This document shows positions 54,171 to 63,430 of a DNA stretch of 64,000 nucleotides, one piece after another. Position 1 is the first letter of the stretch. Every line of letters begins with the position of its first letter. The notes beneath the pieces are model-generated. The model ran no database searches and was not told the DNA's origin. It saw nothing but the letters and a program-made list of their open reading frames with translations. A program made the translations under genes and the position numbers. The DNA is from Ga0077536 sp035325705 (lineage in GTDB: Bacteria > Pseudomonadota > Gammaproteobacteria > Ga0077536). Location: assembly GCA_035325705.1 (NCBI GenBank), contig DAOKZI010000012.1, forward strand, positions 62,001 through 126,000, written 5' to 3'.

Positions 54171-57100
54171 CCAACGACTCCACCGGCTTCGCCGCCAATC
54201 TTTTCGTCAGCGCCGATGAGAAGGTCCTCGCGATCCGCGGCACCGAGTTCGAGAACACGCTGCCGGAATTGATCCTCGCGCTGCTGCCCGGCCAGCAGTT
54301 GAGCGAGCAGACGATACTCGACCTCTTCGGCGCCGACCTCAAGGAGATCTCCACTCTCGGTCTCGCGCTCTCTCAGTCGACCAGCCTGCTGAACTATGTG
54401 CTACGCGCAACCGCGCCGGCCGGTGCCGCGGTCGCGCAGTACACGCTGCGTGCGCGGGTCGTCATCGGCTCGCCCGGCGTGTCGCCGGCGCCGCGCGGCG
54501 CGCCGTCGTTCCGCGTGTCCAACAGCGGCCTGGGACTCTCGACGACCTGGTACTGGCTCGAAGCCGCGGCGGGCACGGGCGCGGGGCTGTTGGCGGCGGG
54601 AGAGACCATCACCGTCGTCGGCCATTCGCTGGGCGGCCATCTCGCGGCACTGGCCTTGCGCCTGTTCCCGAATCTTTTCTCTCAGGCCGTCGTCTTCAAC
54701 GCCGCGGGCTTCGATGCCTCGAGCTCGAAAGCCGTGACCGAAGCCTTCGTGCGCATGGTGACGCCGCTCCTGCCCGCGACACCGGCCTCCGATTTCTCCG
54801 GCTTCGGCGAGCGCCTGCAGAACTTCGTGAGCGAGAGCTCGACGCACGACGACGACCTCGCCATCGTGCCGTCGACCTTGAGCGGCATCGGCCGCCTAAC
54901 GCCGATGCAGCTCTTGAGAACCGAAGCGAACAGCCACGGCATGGATCCGCTGATGGACAACGTCGCCGTGCTCGCGTTGCTCGAGCGCCTGATGCCGGGC
55001 GCGCCGCGCGAAAAGCTGTACGCGGTCTTCGATGCGGCGAGCGCGACGGCCGGGGACAGCGCGGAACGGGTGATCGGCGAGCTCGCGAAACTGTTGTCGC
55101 CGGCCACGCCCCCCTTGCCGATCGCGGCTGCCGGCTGGCTCGGCTACGATGAATCGAGCGCGCCGTTCGCGGCGCGCGCGGCCCTGCACGACGCCGTGCT
55201 CGCGCTCGACGCCGCCGTCGCGGCCAGACCCGATCTCAGACTCGAGTCATCGTGGGAGCTCGGTGATGCCGCGCTCGCGATCCGCGTGCGCGAATCCATC
55301 GCCTGGCGCCATGCACTGCGCGAATACCTGCCCGCTGCGCTGAGCGGCGACGATAGTCTCTATGCGCGCGTCAATGTGAACGGCGTGCTCGATGCCGATG
55401 CGATGTCGGAGGCCGAGATTGCGGATCGCATCCGCATGTATCGCTATGAGCTCGAGCGCCGCAGAGTCGATCGATCCGGCGGCAGCGTCGTCGGTGCGCC
55501 GGCCACGGAGTACACCGATCTACGCCAGGGCCTGCACTTCGTCGCGCTCGATCTGCTGCCCGATACGCAGCCGCCGATCGAGGACCGCGTCGTCTTCGGC
55601 ACCGACGGCGCGGACAGCGGTGCCGCGATCGCGGGCTCGTCGCGCCGCGACCGCCTCTACGGGGGCGGCGGCAACGATCGCTTGAGCGGCGATGCGGCGC
55701 GCGATCGTCTCGACGGCGGGTCGGGTGACGACGTGCTCGAAGGCGGCGACGACGCGGACACGCTCGAGGGCGGCCCGGGCAACGACACACTCTACGGCGC
55801 GGGCGAGACGGGCGCCGACGATGGTGACGCCGACCGGCTCATCGGCGGCCCCGGTTTCGATCGGCTGTACGCGGCCAGCGGCGACGTCGTCATCGATCGC
55901 GACGGCGAGCTGCGCGTGCGCATCGGCGAAGCGTGGATCGCCGCGACCGGTCGCAGCTATCGCGTCCTCGTCGACGACGGCCTCGTGCGCGTCGTGCAGA
56001 GCGAAGATGCACTGGCCTTGACGCTCGCGTACAACCGCGCGACCCGCGAGCTGCGCGTCGGCAACGTGACGGTGCTCGACTTCACCCCGGGCGATCTGGG
56101 CCTCACGCTGGCGGCCGGGCTCGTGCCCGAGCCGGCGCTGCCGCGGATCGCGGGCACGGCGGGCGCCGATAGGCTAGGCGGCGGCGCCGTCGCCGAGCTC
56201 ATTACCGGCGGCGCCGGAGACGACGATCTCCACGGCAACGGCGGAGACGATCGAATCTACGGCGAAGCGGGGCTCGATACGCTCTACGGCGGTGCTGGCA
56301 ACGACGGCCTCGATGGCGGCAGCGAGCGCGACGGCCTGTTCGGGGACGCAGGCAACGACAGACTCGTCAGTGGTGACGGCAGCGATGCGCTCGCCGGTGG
56401 CGCGGGGGAGGACGTGCTCGACGGCGGTGCGGGCGACGACCTGCTCGGCGGCGGACCGGGACGCGATCTGCTCATAGGCGGTGACGGCGACGATGTGCTC
56501 AGCGCCGAGCTCGACTTCGCGCGCCCGAACAACGACTGGACCATCGAGCGCCACGCCGCCACGCCCGGCAACTTGCTGCACGATCCTCGCGGCCTCGTGT
56601 TCCTCGGTTTCAACGCCTTCGATCTCGAAGCGATCAATCGGCCGCGCGACACCGCCGGCGACGTCCTTTACGGCGGTGCCGGTGCGGATCGCCTGTTTGG
56701 CAGCGCCGGCGTCGATACCCTCGATGGCGGCGAGGGCGACGACATGGCGCTGGGCGGCGACGGCGCGGACGTGATGTTCGGTGCCGACGGCGTCGATTAC
56801 CTGCGCGGCAACGGGGGTGGCGATCTGCTCTTCGGCGGCGGCGGCGACGATTTCCTCGTCGGCCACGGCGGCGGCGACGAGGGTCGCGAAGCGGACGGCA
56901 ACGATCGGCTCGACGGCGGCGCGGGCAGCGACGAGCTCTACGGCGGCCCGGGTGACGATGAACTGCTCGGCGGCGCCGACGACGATCGCTTGTTCGGCGG
57001 CTCAGACAAGGACCTGCTGCATGGCGATGACGGCGACGACATGCTGGCCGGGGACGAGGGACGCGACGAGTTCTTCGGCGACGAGGGCGCCGATCGGCTC

Positions 57101-60100
57101 TTCGGCAACGACGATGACGACGTGCTGTGGGGCGGGGACGGCGACGATTATCTGGAAGGGGGCGACGGCGCCGATCGCCTCGCGGGCGGCGCCGGTGCCG
57201 ACACGCTGTTCGGCAACGACGGCAACGACAGTCTCGCGGGAGACGCGGGCAGAGACGTCCTCGTCGGCGGCAGCGGCAACGACACGCTCGATGGCGGCAG
57301 CGGCGATGACACGCTGGACGGCGGAGCGGGCCAGGATCTCTACGCCCTCGCCGATCGCGCGGGACACGATCTCATCCTCGACAGCGGCGGCATCGACGAG
57401 CTCCACCTCGTCGAGCAGCGCTCGTTCGCGGGTCTGACGGCGACGCCAAGCGGAGAAGATCTCGTGCTCGCCTGGGGCAGCGATCGCAGCGTGCGGATCG
57501 CGGCTTGGCGTAGCGGCACGGTCGAGCGCCTGCGCGTGGGTGAGGATCTCGTGCTCGACGGGGCCTCGCTGAACGATTTCTCGCGCGCCGGACGCGTGCA
57601 GAGCCTCAGCAGCCGGCTCGCCGCGCCGGCCGGCAGCCGGATCGGCACCGACGGCGATGACGATCTCGTGCTCGATGCGTCGGCGCCGAGCGTCTCCGCC
57701 GGCGCCGGCGACGATCGCTATCTGCTGCCGAGCGCCGCGCAGGGCGTGCGGCTGCGGCTGGACGATACCGACGGCAGCAATACGCTGCAGTTCCGCGGCG
57801 CGACGCTAGGCGAGCTGACGCTGGCGCTGGACGGCGAAGCCTATGTCCTCGGCGTCGGCGACAACCGGATCACGGTGGCCCCGCACGCGATCGCGCGCTA
57901 CGCCTTTGCCGATGGCACGGTGCTGAACGCCGGCGATTTCCGGCTGCACGTGCTGAACACGGTGGCCGTCGCTCCGCGCCTCGCGCAGGCGCTGGAGAAT
58001 CGCGCCGTCTACCTCGGGCAGTCGTTTTCCTTCGGCCTGCCGGCCGCCAGCTTCGTGGATCTCAATCCCGGCACCGCGCTGAGCTTCGAAGCGACGCTCG
58101 CCAACGGCAATCCGCTGCCATCGTGGTTGCGCTTCGATCCCGCCACCCAGCGTTTCACCGGCGCGCCGCCGAACGGAGCCCTCGGCTCCTATGCCGTTCG
58201 CGTCAAGGCGACGGATCCGGGCGGCCTGTGGGCCGACGACGTATTCGGTCTCGACGTGCTGCCGACGCTGTCGCGCGCGTCCGGCGCGGTGTTCGGCTGG
58301 CAGGGCGTGAACGGCGTCAACGGCTTCTGGATCGTGACGCCCGAAGTAGAGGGCACGACGCGGCCGGCGCCGATGATCGCGGCGCTCGGCGATCTCAATG
58401 CCGACGGGTACGACGATTTCCTCGTCGGCGATACCGTGCACTTCGGCCGTGCGCGCGGCTTCGGCTACGCGCTGGGCGCGGCGCCGCTGAACGGCTACGA
58501 CGCGTTCCGGATCGACAACTACGTCGCCGACGGCTTTCGCTATGCCGATTCCAAGCTGCAGCCCATCCGCGGCGACTTCAACGCGGACGGCATCGACGAC
58601 ATCCTCCTGCCCTCGCCGATCGGCAATCCGGCGGACGATCGCGTGCTGTACGGCCATCGCGGGCGCTTCGCCGGCGTCGTCGATCGCCTGAGCCTGCCGA
58701 CGATCGTGCGGCCGCCGGAACCGGTGACGCCGCCGCTCATCTATGAAGGCCAGCTCGTCGCCGCGCCGGACGTGCGGCGGCTCGGCGATTTCAACGGCGA
58801 CGGTCGCGAGGACTGGCTCGTGAACGTCTGGCGCGACACCGCCTCGCGCGCCTGGTTCGGCGTCGTGTTCGGTGCCGCGACGGCGGCGCCGGTCGTGCTC
58901 GACGCGGCGAACGGCCGCAATGCACTGCGCCTGCACGTCGACCCCTACCCCGGCTATCGCTACACCGAATGGGACGGCGCGTTGAATGCGAGCGGCTGGG
59001 GGCCGCTGCTGCCGCTGGGCGACATCAACGACGACGGCCGCGCCGATCTGGGCTTGGGCTCGGCGCCCTATCTCTTCATGAACCAGCCGACCTATGCCGC
59101 CGTCGTGTTCGGCCGCAGCGACGGTTACGGCGGCCATCTCTCGCTGTCCGCGCTGAACGGCGCGAACGGCTTCATGACCACCTTTCCGTCGCCTGGCCTC
59201 GGCTATTCGGGCGCGCATCTGCTGCGCGAGGCCGGCGACCTCAACGGCGACGGCTTCGACGACTTCTTCGCCGTCGACGATGCGAACGGGGCCGTCTATG
59301 CGATCTACGGCCGTGTCGCGTTCTCCGGCACGATGCAGGCCGGCACGGCCGCGAACGACATGATCAATGCCAGCCCGAACTCGGCGACGCACGCGGGACC
59401 CGGCGACGACACCGTCTACGTCCCGATGAGCGCGCCCGGGCTCGTGCTCGGCGGCAGCGGTCGCAATGTGATCGTGTTCGTAGCGGCCGCCGCGCTGCCG
59501 CCGGGCGCCAAGGTGTTCCATCTCGACGCCTACGGCGGCCTGCAGGAAGACACCTATCAGCTCATCGGGCGCACGGGGCTCGCGATCGTTCATCTGCACG
59601 ATCCGGCCGGTCTGCCGAATCGCCTGCGCGTGAACTGGTCGCTCGATACCTTCGACTTCCTCGTGCGGCAGGGCTCGGTCACGCTGGACTTCGGTCCCGA
59701 TGCGCCGCAGATCCATCTCGAAGACGTCGATCTGGACGACGTGCTCGGCGGGCCGCGCACGGTGCAGACGATCGAATTCGCCGATGGTCAGGTGCTGACT
59801 TACGAGCAGTTGATCGCGCGCGGTTTCGACGTGCCCGGCACCGCGGCCGACGAAGCGCTGCGCGGCAGCGACGTCGTCGATCGGATCACGGCACTGGGCG
59901 GCGCCGATCAACTCAGCGGCGGACGGGGCAACGACACGCTGGACGGCGGCAGCGGCGACGACGTCTACGTGCTGGCGCGCGGCGACGGGCAGGATTTGAT
60001 CCGCGATGCGGCGGGCCGCGACGCGATCCGCTTCGGCGAGGGCATCGCGCTGGAAGATCTGTCCTGGCGCCACGAAGCGCGCGATCTCGTGATCGCCTAC

Positions 60101-61111
60101 GGCCAGGGCGACGAGCTGCGCCTCGCCGACTGGCACGTGAATCGCAATGCGCGCATCGAGAGCCTGGAGTTCGCGACCGGCAGTGCGGCGAACATCGAAA
60201 GCTTGGTCAACCGCGCGCCCGTCGCGCGCGTCGCGCCGCAGACCGTATGGCTGGACGCCGGTACGCCGTTCCAGTACACGATGCCGACCTCCTGGCTCGC
60301 CGATCCGGATCCGCTGGACAAGCTGACCTACCGTTTCCTGCTCGACGGCGCGGCCGGCACTTTGCTGCAGCCGGCGTGGCTGACGCTGGGCAGCAGCGCT
60401 CCGCGGCTGATTACCGGCACCGCGCCGGCGGATTTCGTCGGCGACGTGCACCTGACGGTCATGAGCTTCGATCCGCTGATGGCGCGCACGACGCTGTCCT
60501 TGCGCCTCGCCTTCGGCACCGGCGTCGCGCGTACGGGCAGCGCGAAGGCGGATACGCTCGCCGGCACGAACTGGTCCGACCATTTATCCGGACTCGGCGC
60601 TGCCGACACGCTGACGGGCCTCGACGGCCACGATCTGCTCAACGGCGGCAGCGGCAATGACGTTCTCAATGCCGGCAGCGGCGACGACCGGCTCGTCGGC
60701 GGCAGCGGCAACGACACGCTGAACGGCGCCGCCGGCAACGATGTCTACGTCCTTGCCCGCGGCGCGGGCGTCGATCGCATCCTCGATGCCAGCGGCACCG
60801 ATGAGCTGCTGTTCGACGACGCCGGCATTCCCGCCGATTTCTGGTTCAGCCGTCAGGGCAACGATCTGTCGATCTCGCGCAGCGGTACCGCCGATCGCGT
60901 GGACCTCGTCGGCTGGTATGCGAGCACGTCCTCGCGCATCGAACGCATCGAGCTGGACGACCGCTACGCGCTGCTCGCAGCGGACGTCGATCGCCTCGTG
61001 CAGGCCATGGCGCAGTTCGGCCCCACGCCCGCACCCGGCAGCGCCTTCGCACCGCTGATCGCGACCCCGCTGGCGCCGGTGCTGGCGGCGAGCTGGAAGC
61101 CGCTTGCATGA
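53972..61111 (+). CDS. Giant RTX protein with N-terminal lipase-like domain
   Basis: A 2379-residue protein, probably exported by a type I secretion system. Order: alpha/beta-hydrolase domain (about 1-345; LAIRGTE oxyanion loop, GHSLGG with Ser219, His322 in ANSHGMD); helical linker; RTX block (543-636); large RTX block (728-1120, dozens of GGxGxDxLx); calcium-binding-related segment; cadherin-like domain (1330-1432); five FG-GAP repeats (DLNADGYDDF type, 1440-1780); RTX and HCBP-like segments (1790-2076); second cadherin-like domain (2078-2186); last RTX block (2190-2263); C-terminus. ATG 53972 is preferred to ATG 53960 because GGAGG lies five bases before it. No secretion genes lie nearby. 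Calcium-dependent folding outside the cell, with lipolytic and adhesive roles, is inference. Confidence 0.9.
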   Translation: MDFRANFRYAAFSNLAYVQWSAETVSTPAELLEIASDQKRLPSSVGAALIKSGANQQWSLPIASIHPNDSTGFAANLFVSADEKVLAIRGTEFENTLPELILALLPGQQLSEQTILDLFGADLKEISTLGLALSQSTSLLNYVLRATAPAGAAVAQYTLRARVVIGSPGVSPAPRGAPSFRVSNSGLGLSTTWYWLEAAAGTGAGLLAAGETITVVGHSLGGHLAALALRLFPNLFSQAVVFNAAGFDASSSKAVTEAFVRMVTPLLPATPASDFSGFGERLQNFVSESSTHDDDLAIVPSTLSGIGRLTPMQLLRTEANSHGMDPLMDNVAVLALLERLMPGAPREKLYAVFDAASATAGDSAERVIGELAKLLSPATPPLPIAAAGWLGYDESSAPFAARAALHDAVLALDAAVAARPDLRLESSWELGDAALAIRVRESIAWRHALREYLPAALSGDDSLYARVNVNGVLDADAMSEAEIADRIRMYRYELERRRVDRSGGSVVGAPATEYTDLRQGLHFVALDLLPDTQPPIEDRVVFGTDGADSGAAIAGSSRRDRLYGGGGNDRLSGDAARDRLDGGSGDDVLEGGDDADTLEGGPGNDTLYGAGETGADDGDADRLIGGPGFDRLYAASGDVVIDRDGELRVRIGEAWIAATGRSYRVLVDDGLVRVVQSEDALALTLAYNRATRELRVGNVTVLDFTPGDLGLTLAAGLVPEPALPRIAGTAGADRLGGGAVAELITGGAGDDDLHGNGGDDRIYGEAGLDTLYGGAGNDGLDGGSERDGLFGDAGNDRLVSGDGSDALAGGAGEDVLDGGAGDDLLGGGPGRDLLIGGDGDDVLSAELDFARPNNDWTIERHAATPGNLLHDPRGLVFLGFNAFDLEAINRPRDTAGDVLYGGAGADRLFGSAGVDTLDGGEGDDMALGGDGADVMFGADGVDYLRGNGGGDLLFGGGGDDFLVGHGGGDEGREADGNDRLDGGAGSDELYGGPGDDELLGGADDDRLFGGSDKDLLHGDDGDDMLAGDEGRDEFFGDEGADRLFGNDDDDVLWGGDGDDYLEGGDGADRLAGGAGADTLFGNDGNDSLAGDAGRDVLVGGSGNDTLDGGSGDDTLDGGAGQDLYALADRAGHDLILDSGGIDELHLVEQRSFAGLTATPSGEDLVLAWGSDRSVRIAAWRSGTVERLRVGEDLVLDGASLNDFSRAGRVQSLSSRLAAPAGSRIGTDGDDDLVLDASAPSVSAGAGDDRYLLPSAAQGVRLRLDDTDGSNTLQFRGATLGELTLALDGEAYVLGVGDNRITVAPHAIARYAFADGTVLNAGDFRLHVLNTVAVAPRLAQALENRAVYLGQSFSFGLPAASFVDLNPGTALSFEATLANGNPLPSWLRFDPATQRFTGAPPNGALGSYAVRVKATDPGGLWADDVFGLDVLPTLSRASGAVFGWQGVNGVNGFWIVTPEVEGTTRPAPMIAALGDLNADGYDDFLVGDTVHFGRARGFGYALGAAPLNGYDAFRIDNYVADGFRYADSKLQPIRGDFNADGIDDILLPSPIGNPADDRVLYGHRGRFAGVVDRLSLPTIVRPPEPVTPPLIYEGQLVAAPDVRRLGDFNGDGREDWLVNVWRDTASRAWFGVVFGAATAAPVVLDAANGRNALRLHVDPYPGYRYTEWDGALNASGWGPLLPLGDINDDGRADLGLGSAPYLFMNQPTYAAVVFGRSDGYGGHLSLSALNGANGFMTTFPSPGLGYSGAHLLREAGDLNGDGFDDFFAVDDANGAVYAIYGRVAFSGTMQAGTAANDMINASPNSATHAGPGDDTVYVPMSAPGLVLGGSGRNVIVFVAAAALPPGAKVFHLDAYGGLQEDTYQLIGRTGLAIVHLHDPAGLPNRLRVNWSLDTFDFLVRQGSVTLDFGPDAPQIHLEDVDLDDVLGGPRTVQTIEFADGQVLTYEQLIARGFDVPGTAADEALRGSDVVDRITALGGADQLSGGRGNDTLDGGSGDDVYVLARGDGQDLIRDAAGRDAIRFGEGIALEDLSWRHEARDLVIAYGQGDELRLADWHVNRNARIESLEFATGSAANIESLVNRAPVARVAPQTVWLDAGTPFQYTMPTSWLADPDPLDKLTYRFLLDGAAGTLLQPAWLTLGSSAPRLITGTAPADFVGDVHLTVMSFDPLMARTTLSLRLAFGTGVARTGSAKADTLAGTNWSDHLSGLGAADTLTGLDGHDLLNGGSGNDVLNAGSGDDRLVGGSGNDTLNGAAGNDVYVLARGAGVDRILDASGTDELLFDDAGIPADFWFSRQGNDLSISRSGTADRVDLVGWYASTSSRIERIELDDRYALLAADVDRLVQAMAQFGPTPAPGSAFAPLIATPLAPVLAASWKPLA

Positions 61112-61315
61112 TGAGGCGGAGACCAGCATTCTCATAGCGTCTTCGTAGCCCGGATGAGCGCAGCGAATCCGGGATCGGCGTGTGAGACCGTTGAGCGCGT
61201 GTCACCGGCACCCTGGTGGAGAGTCAAAGGCTTCACGAGGGCATCGAAGCCGAACCCCGGATTCGCTGCGCTCATCCGGGCTACGAAGCGTCGGGCTCGA
61301 AGAGCCGGTGCCGGC
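61112..61315. other. Short intergenic region with a REPIN-like unit
   Basis: Between the RTX gene and the convergent monooxygenase gene; nothing besides the repeat listed next. Confidence 0.7.
61145..61284. repeat. REPIN-like class-1 pair
   Basis: GTAG at 61145 and CTAC at 61281-61284, both with the ATGAGCGCAGCGAA core. The spacer (GGCGTGTGAGACCGTTGAGC... to GGCTTCACGAGG) is shared with the unit at 62788-62928, so the two are copies of one mobile unit. Confidence 0.88.
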
Positions 61316-62650
61316 TCAGGTGAAATGGCGATTCGGAATGCGTGGCAGGCCCAGGTGCTCGCGCAGCGTCGTGCCTTCGTAGCGACGGCGGAAGAGATTG
61401 CGGCGCTGGAGCTCGGGTACGACGCGCTCGACGAAATCATCGAGGCCCTGCGGCAGGAACGGAAACATGATGTTGAAGCCGTCGCAGGCTTCGCTCAGCA
61501 GCCACTGCTCCATGCCGTCGGCGATGCTCGCCGGCGTGCCGACGAACTCGAGCAGGCCGTAGCTGCCGCCCGCGTACTGCGCGAGCTCGCGGATCGTCAG
61601 GCCTTCCTCGCGCGCCATCGCGACCAGCTTCTCGCGCGAGCTGCGGCTCGCGTTGGTCTCCGGGATCTCGGGCAGCGGCCCGTACAGCGGATAGCTCGAA
61701 ACGTCGTGGCCGAGCAGCACGCTGAGCGAGGAGATCGCGCTTTCCGGATGGACGAGCGAGTCGAGACGCTTCTTCAGCGCCCGCGCCTCGGCGAGCGTGT
61801 CGCCGACGACGACGAAGGCGCCGGGCAGGATCTTCAGGTGCTCGGGATTGCGCCCCGCGGCGCGCATGCGCGCCTTCACGTCCGCATAGAACTCGCGGCC
61901 GGCGGCGAGCGTATTGGCCGAGCCGAAGATCGCCTCGGCCGTCTCCGCCGCGATCTGCCGCCCGGCCTCCGAGGCGCCGGCCTGCACGATCACGGGCCAG
62001 CCTTGCACGGGCCGCGCGACGTTCAGCGGCCCGCGCACGCGGAACTCGGGGCCGCGGTGATCGAGCACGCGCAGCTTCGCGGGATCGAAGAACACGCCGC
62101 TCTCTTGGTCGCGGAGAAAGGCGTCGTCCGCCCAGCTATCCCACAGGCCCGTCACCACGTCGTAGAACTCGCGCGCGCGGCGATAGCGATCCGCGTGCTC
62201 GAGGTGCGACTCGCGGCCGAAGTTCCAGGCCTCGTGCGGGTTCGCCGAGGTGACGAGATTCCAGCCCGCGCGGCCGTTGCTCAAGTGATCGAGCGAAGCA
62301 AACTTGCGCGCGATGTGATAGGGCTCGTTGTAGGTCGTCGAGGCGGTGGCGATGAGGCCGATGCGCTCGGTGACGACGGCGAGCGCGGGCAGCAAGGTCA
62401 GCGGATCGAAGGAGGTGGCGGTCGCGCTGCGCTTCAGCGCCTCCATCGGCACGTTCAGCACGGCCAGGTGATCCGCCATGAAGAAGGCGTCGAAGCAGCC
62501 GCGCTCTAGCGTCTGCGCGAAGCGCTTCAGATGGGCGAAGTTGAAGTTCGCGTCCGCAAAGCCGCCCGGCCAGCGCCAGCCCGCGGAGTGGATGATCGCG
62601 GGGCGCATGAAGGCGCCGAGATGGAGCTGCCGGTGCGCGTTAGAGGTCAT
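61316..62650 (-). CDS. NtaA/SnaA/DszA-family flavin monooxygenase
   Basis: A 444-residue FMNH2-dependent monooxygenase of the bacterial luciferase-like, NtaA/SnaA/DszA type. LGAFMRPAIIHSAGWRWPG at the start, FDAFFMADHLAVLN near 53, ERIGLIATASTTYNEPYHIA near 93, GWNLVTSANPHEAWNFG near 130 and GWPVIVQAGASEAGRQ near 220 are hallmarks. Known members act on aminopolycarboxylates, dibenzothiophene sulfone or similar; the substrate here is open. A separate flavin reductase is needed and is not in the window. ATG 62650 is the start. It is flanked on both sides by copies of the same REPIN-like unit. Confidence 0.93.
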   Translation of the reverse strand: MTSNAHRQLHLGAFMRPAIIHSAGWRWPGGFADANFNFAHLKRFAQTLERGCFDAFFMADHLAVLNVPMEALKRSATATSFDPLTLLPALAVVTERIGLIATASTTYNEPYHIARKFASLDHLSNGRAGWNLVTSANPHEAWNFGRESHLEHADRYRRAREFYDVVTGLWDSWADDAFLRDQESGVFFDPAKLRVLDHRGPEFRVRGPLNVARPVQGWPVIVQAGASEAGRQIAAETAEAIFGSANTLAAGREFYADVKARMRAAGRNPEHLKILPGAFVVVGDTLAEARALKKRLDSLVHPESAISSLSVLLGHDVSSYPLYGPLPEIPETNASRSSREKLVAMAREEGLTIRELAQYAGGSYGLLEFVGTPASIADGMEQWLLSEACDGFNIMFPFLPQGLDDFVERVVPELQRRNLFRRRYEGTTLREHLGLPRIPNRHFT

Positions 62651-62787
62651 GGGCGCAGTGTCTTGTGTTCATGCGGCGGCTGGCAAGTCTTGCGGGCCGC
62701 CCGCGTCTTCGTGTTCGAGCGCCGCTTCGATCTCGCCACCGAGATCACGGACGACACCTGAGGTGAAGAAAGCAGGGCGCCGTCTTC

Positions 62788-62928
62788 GTAGCCCGGATGA
62801 GCGCAGCGAATCCGGGATCGGCGTGTGACACCGCTGGACGCGTGCCTGGCGCTCTGGTGGAGGGCCAAAGGCTTCGCGAGGACATCGGGGCCGAACCCCG
62901 GATTCGCTGCGCTCATCTGATGGGCTAC
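62788..62928. repeat. REPIN-like class-1 pair
   Basis: GTAG at 62788 and CTAC at 62925. Same unit as at 61145-61284, in the same orientation, with the right arm interrupted by TGAT before GGGCTAC. Confidence 0.85.
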
Positions 62929-62999
62929 GAATTCAAAGAGGCGCGCTGCGGATTTTCCCGATTAATCCCCTTTTTCCTCCATCCGCTGGCACAGACGCC

Positions 63000-63141
63000 G
63001 TAGGTTGGGCTGACGAAGGAAGCCCAACAGAAGTTGGCGCTACGCGCCGCCATTTTTCTCGCCCGAGAACCGCTCAGTGCCGACACGTCCTTTCCCGCGC
63101 CGAGGCTCTCACCTTGGGCTTCCTTCGTCAGCCCAACCTAC
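63000..63141. repeat. Class-2 inverted pair with long spacer
   Basis: Arms GTAGGTTGGGCTGACGAAGG (63000) and its reverse complement ending CTAC at 63138-63141, separated by about 85 bases instead of the usual 14. The spacer looks like foreign sequence inserted in the loop. Confidence 0.8.
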
Positions 63142-63239
63142 GGCTTAGCGACGCTCATGAGGCGCGTGCATCGCCGCCAATGATGAAAGAGGCATACGCA
63201 GTTTCCTCGTCATGTCCGCGCAGGCGGGCATCCAGTGTC

Positions 63240-63274
63240 GTAGCCCGGGTGGAGCGCGCAGCGCGTAACCCGGG
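63240..63274. repeat. Single class-1 arm
   Basis: GTAG at 63240 with the long TGGAGCGCGCAGCGCGTAA core, as in the arm at 32272. Confidence 0.75.
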
Positions 63275-63430
63275 ATCCGCGCCCGCCGTCCTCTCATGCA
63301 TTCGCCGAAAGCTGCTACGAGCCGCGCGGAGAAACCCCAATCAAAAATTCTCTTCTCCGTGCTCTCCGTGGCCAGATTCAGTGCATTTCAATCAGCGCAA
63401 GGTGCACACGGATGCGCTGCGGTGGCGCGC

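Larger units (their letters stand above)
62651..63430. other. Intergenic region rich in repeats
   Basis: No gene is seen. It holds a REPIN-like class-1 pair, a large class-2 palindrome, a single class-1 arm, and near 63350-63385 a lone CTCCGTGCTCTCCGTGGCC arm of class-3 type. The start regions of both flanking genes would have promoters only on the left (62651-62780). Confidence 0.7.

Noticed and set aside
57806..60583. A 925-codon open frame on the minus strand inside the RTX gene
   Set aside because: It is the mirror of the RTX repeats, with no domain of its own and codon use unlike real genes here.
53440..61111. Prophage or integrative element around the RTX gene
   Set aside because: No integrase, phage structural gene, tRNA or flanking att-like direct repeats are visible; only the base composition is unusual.
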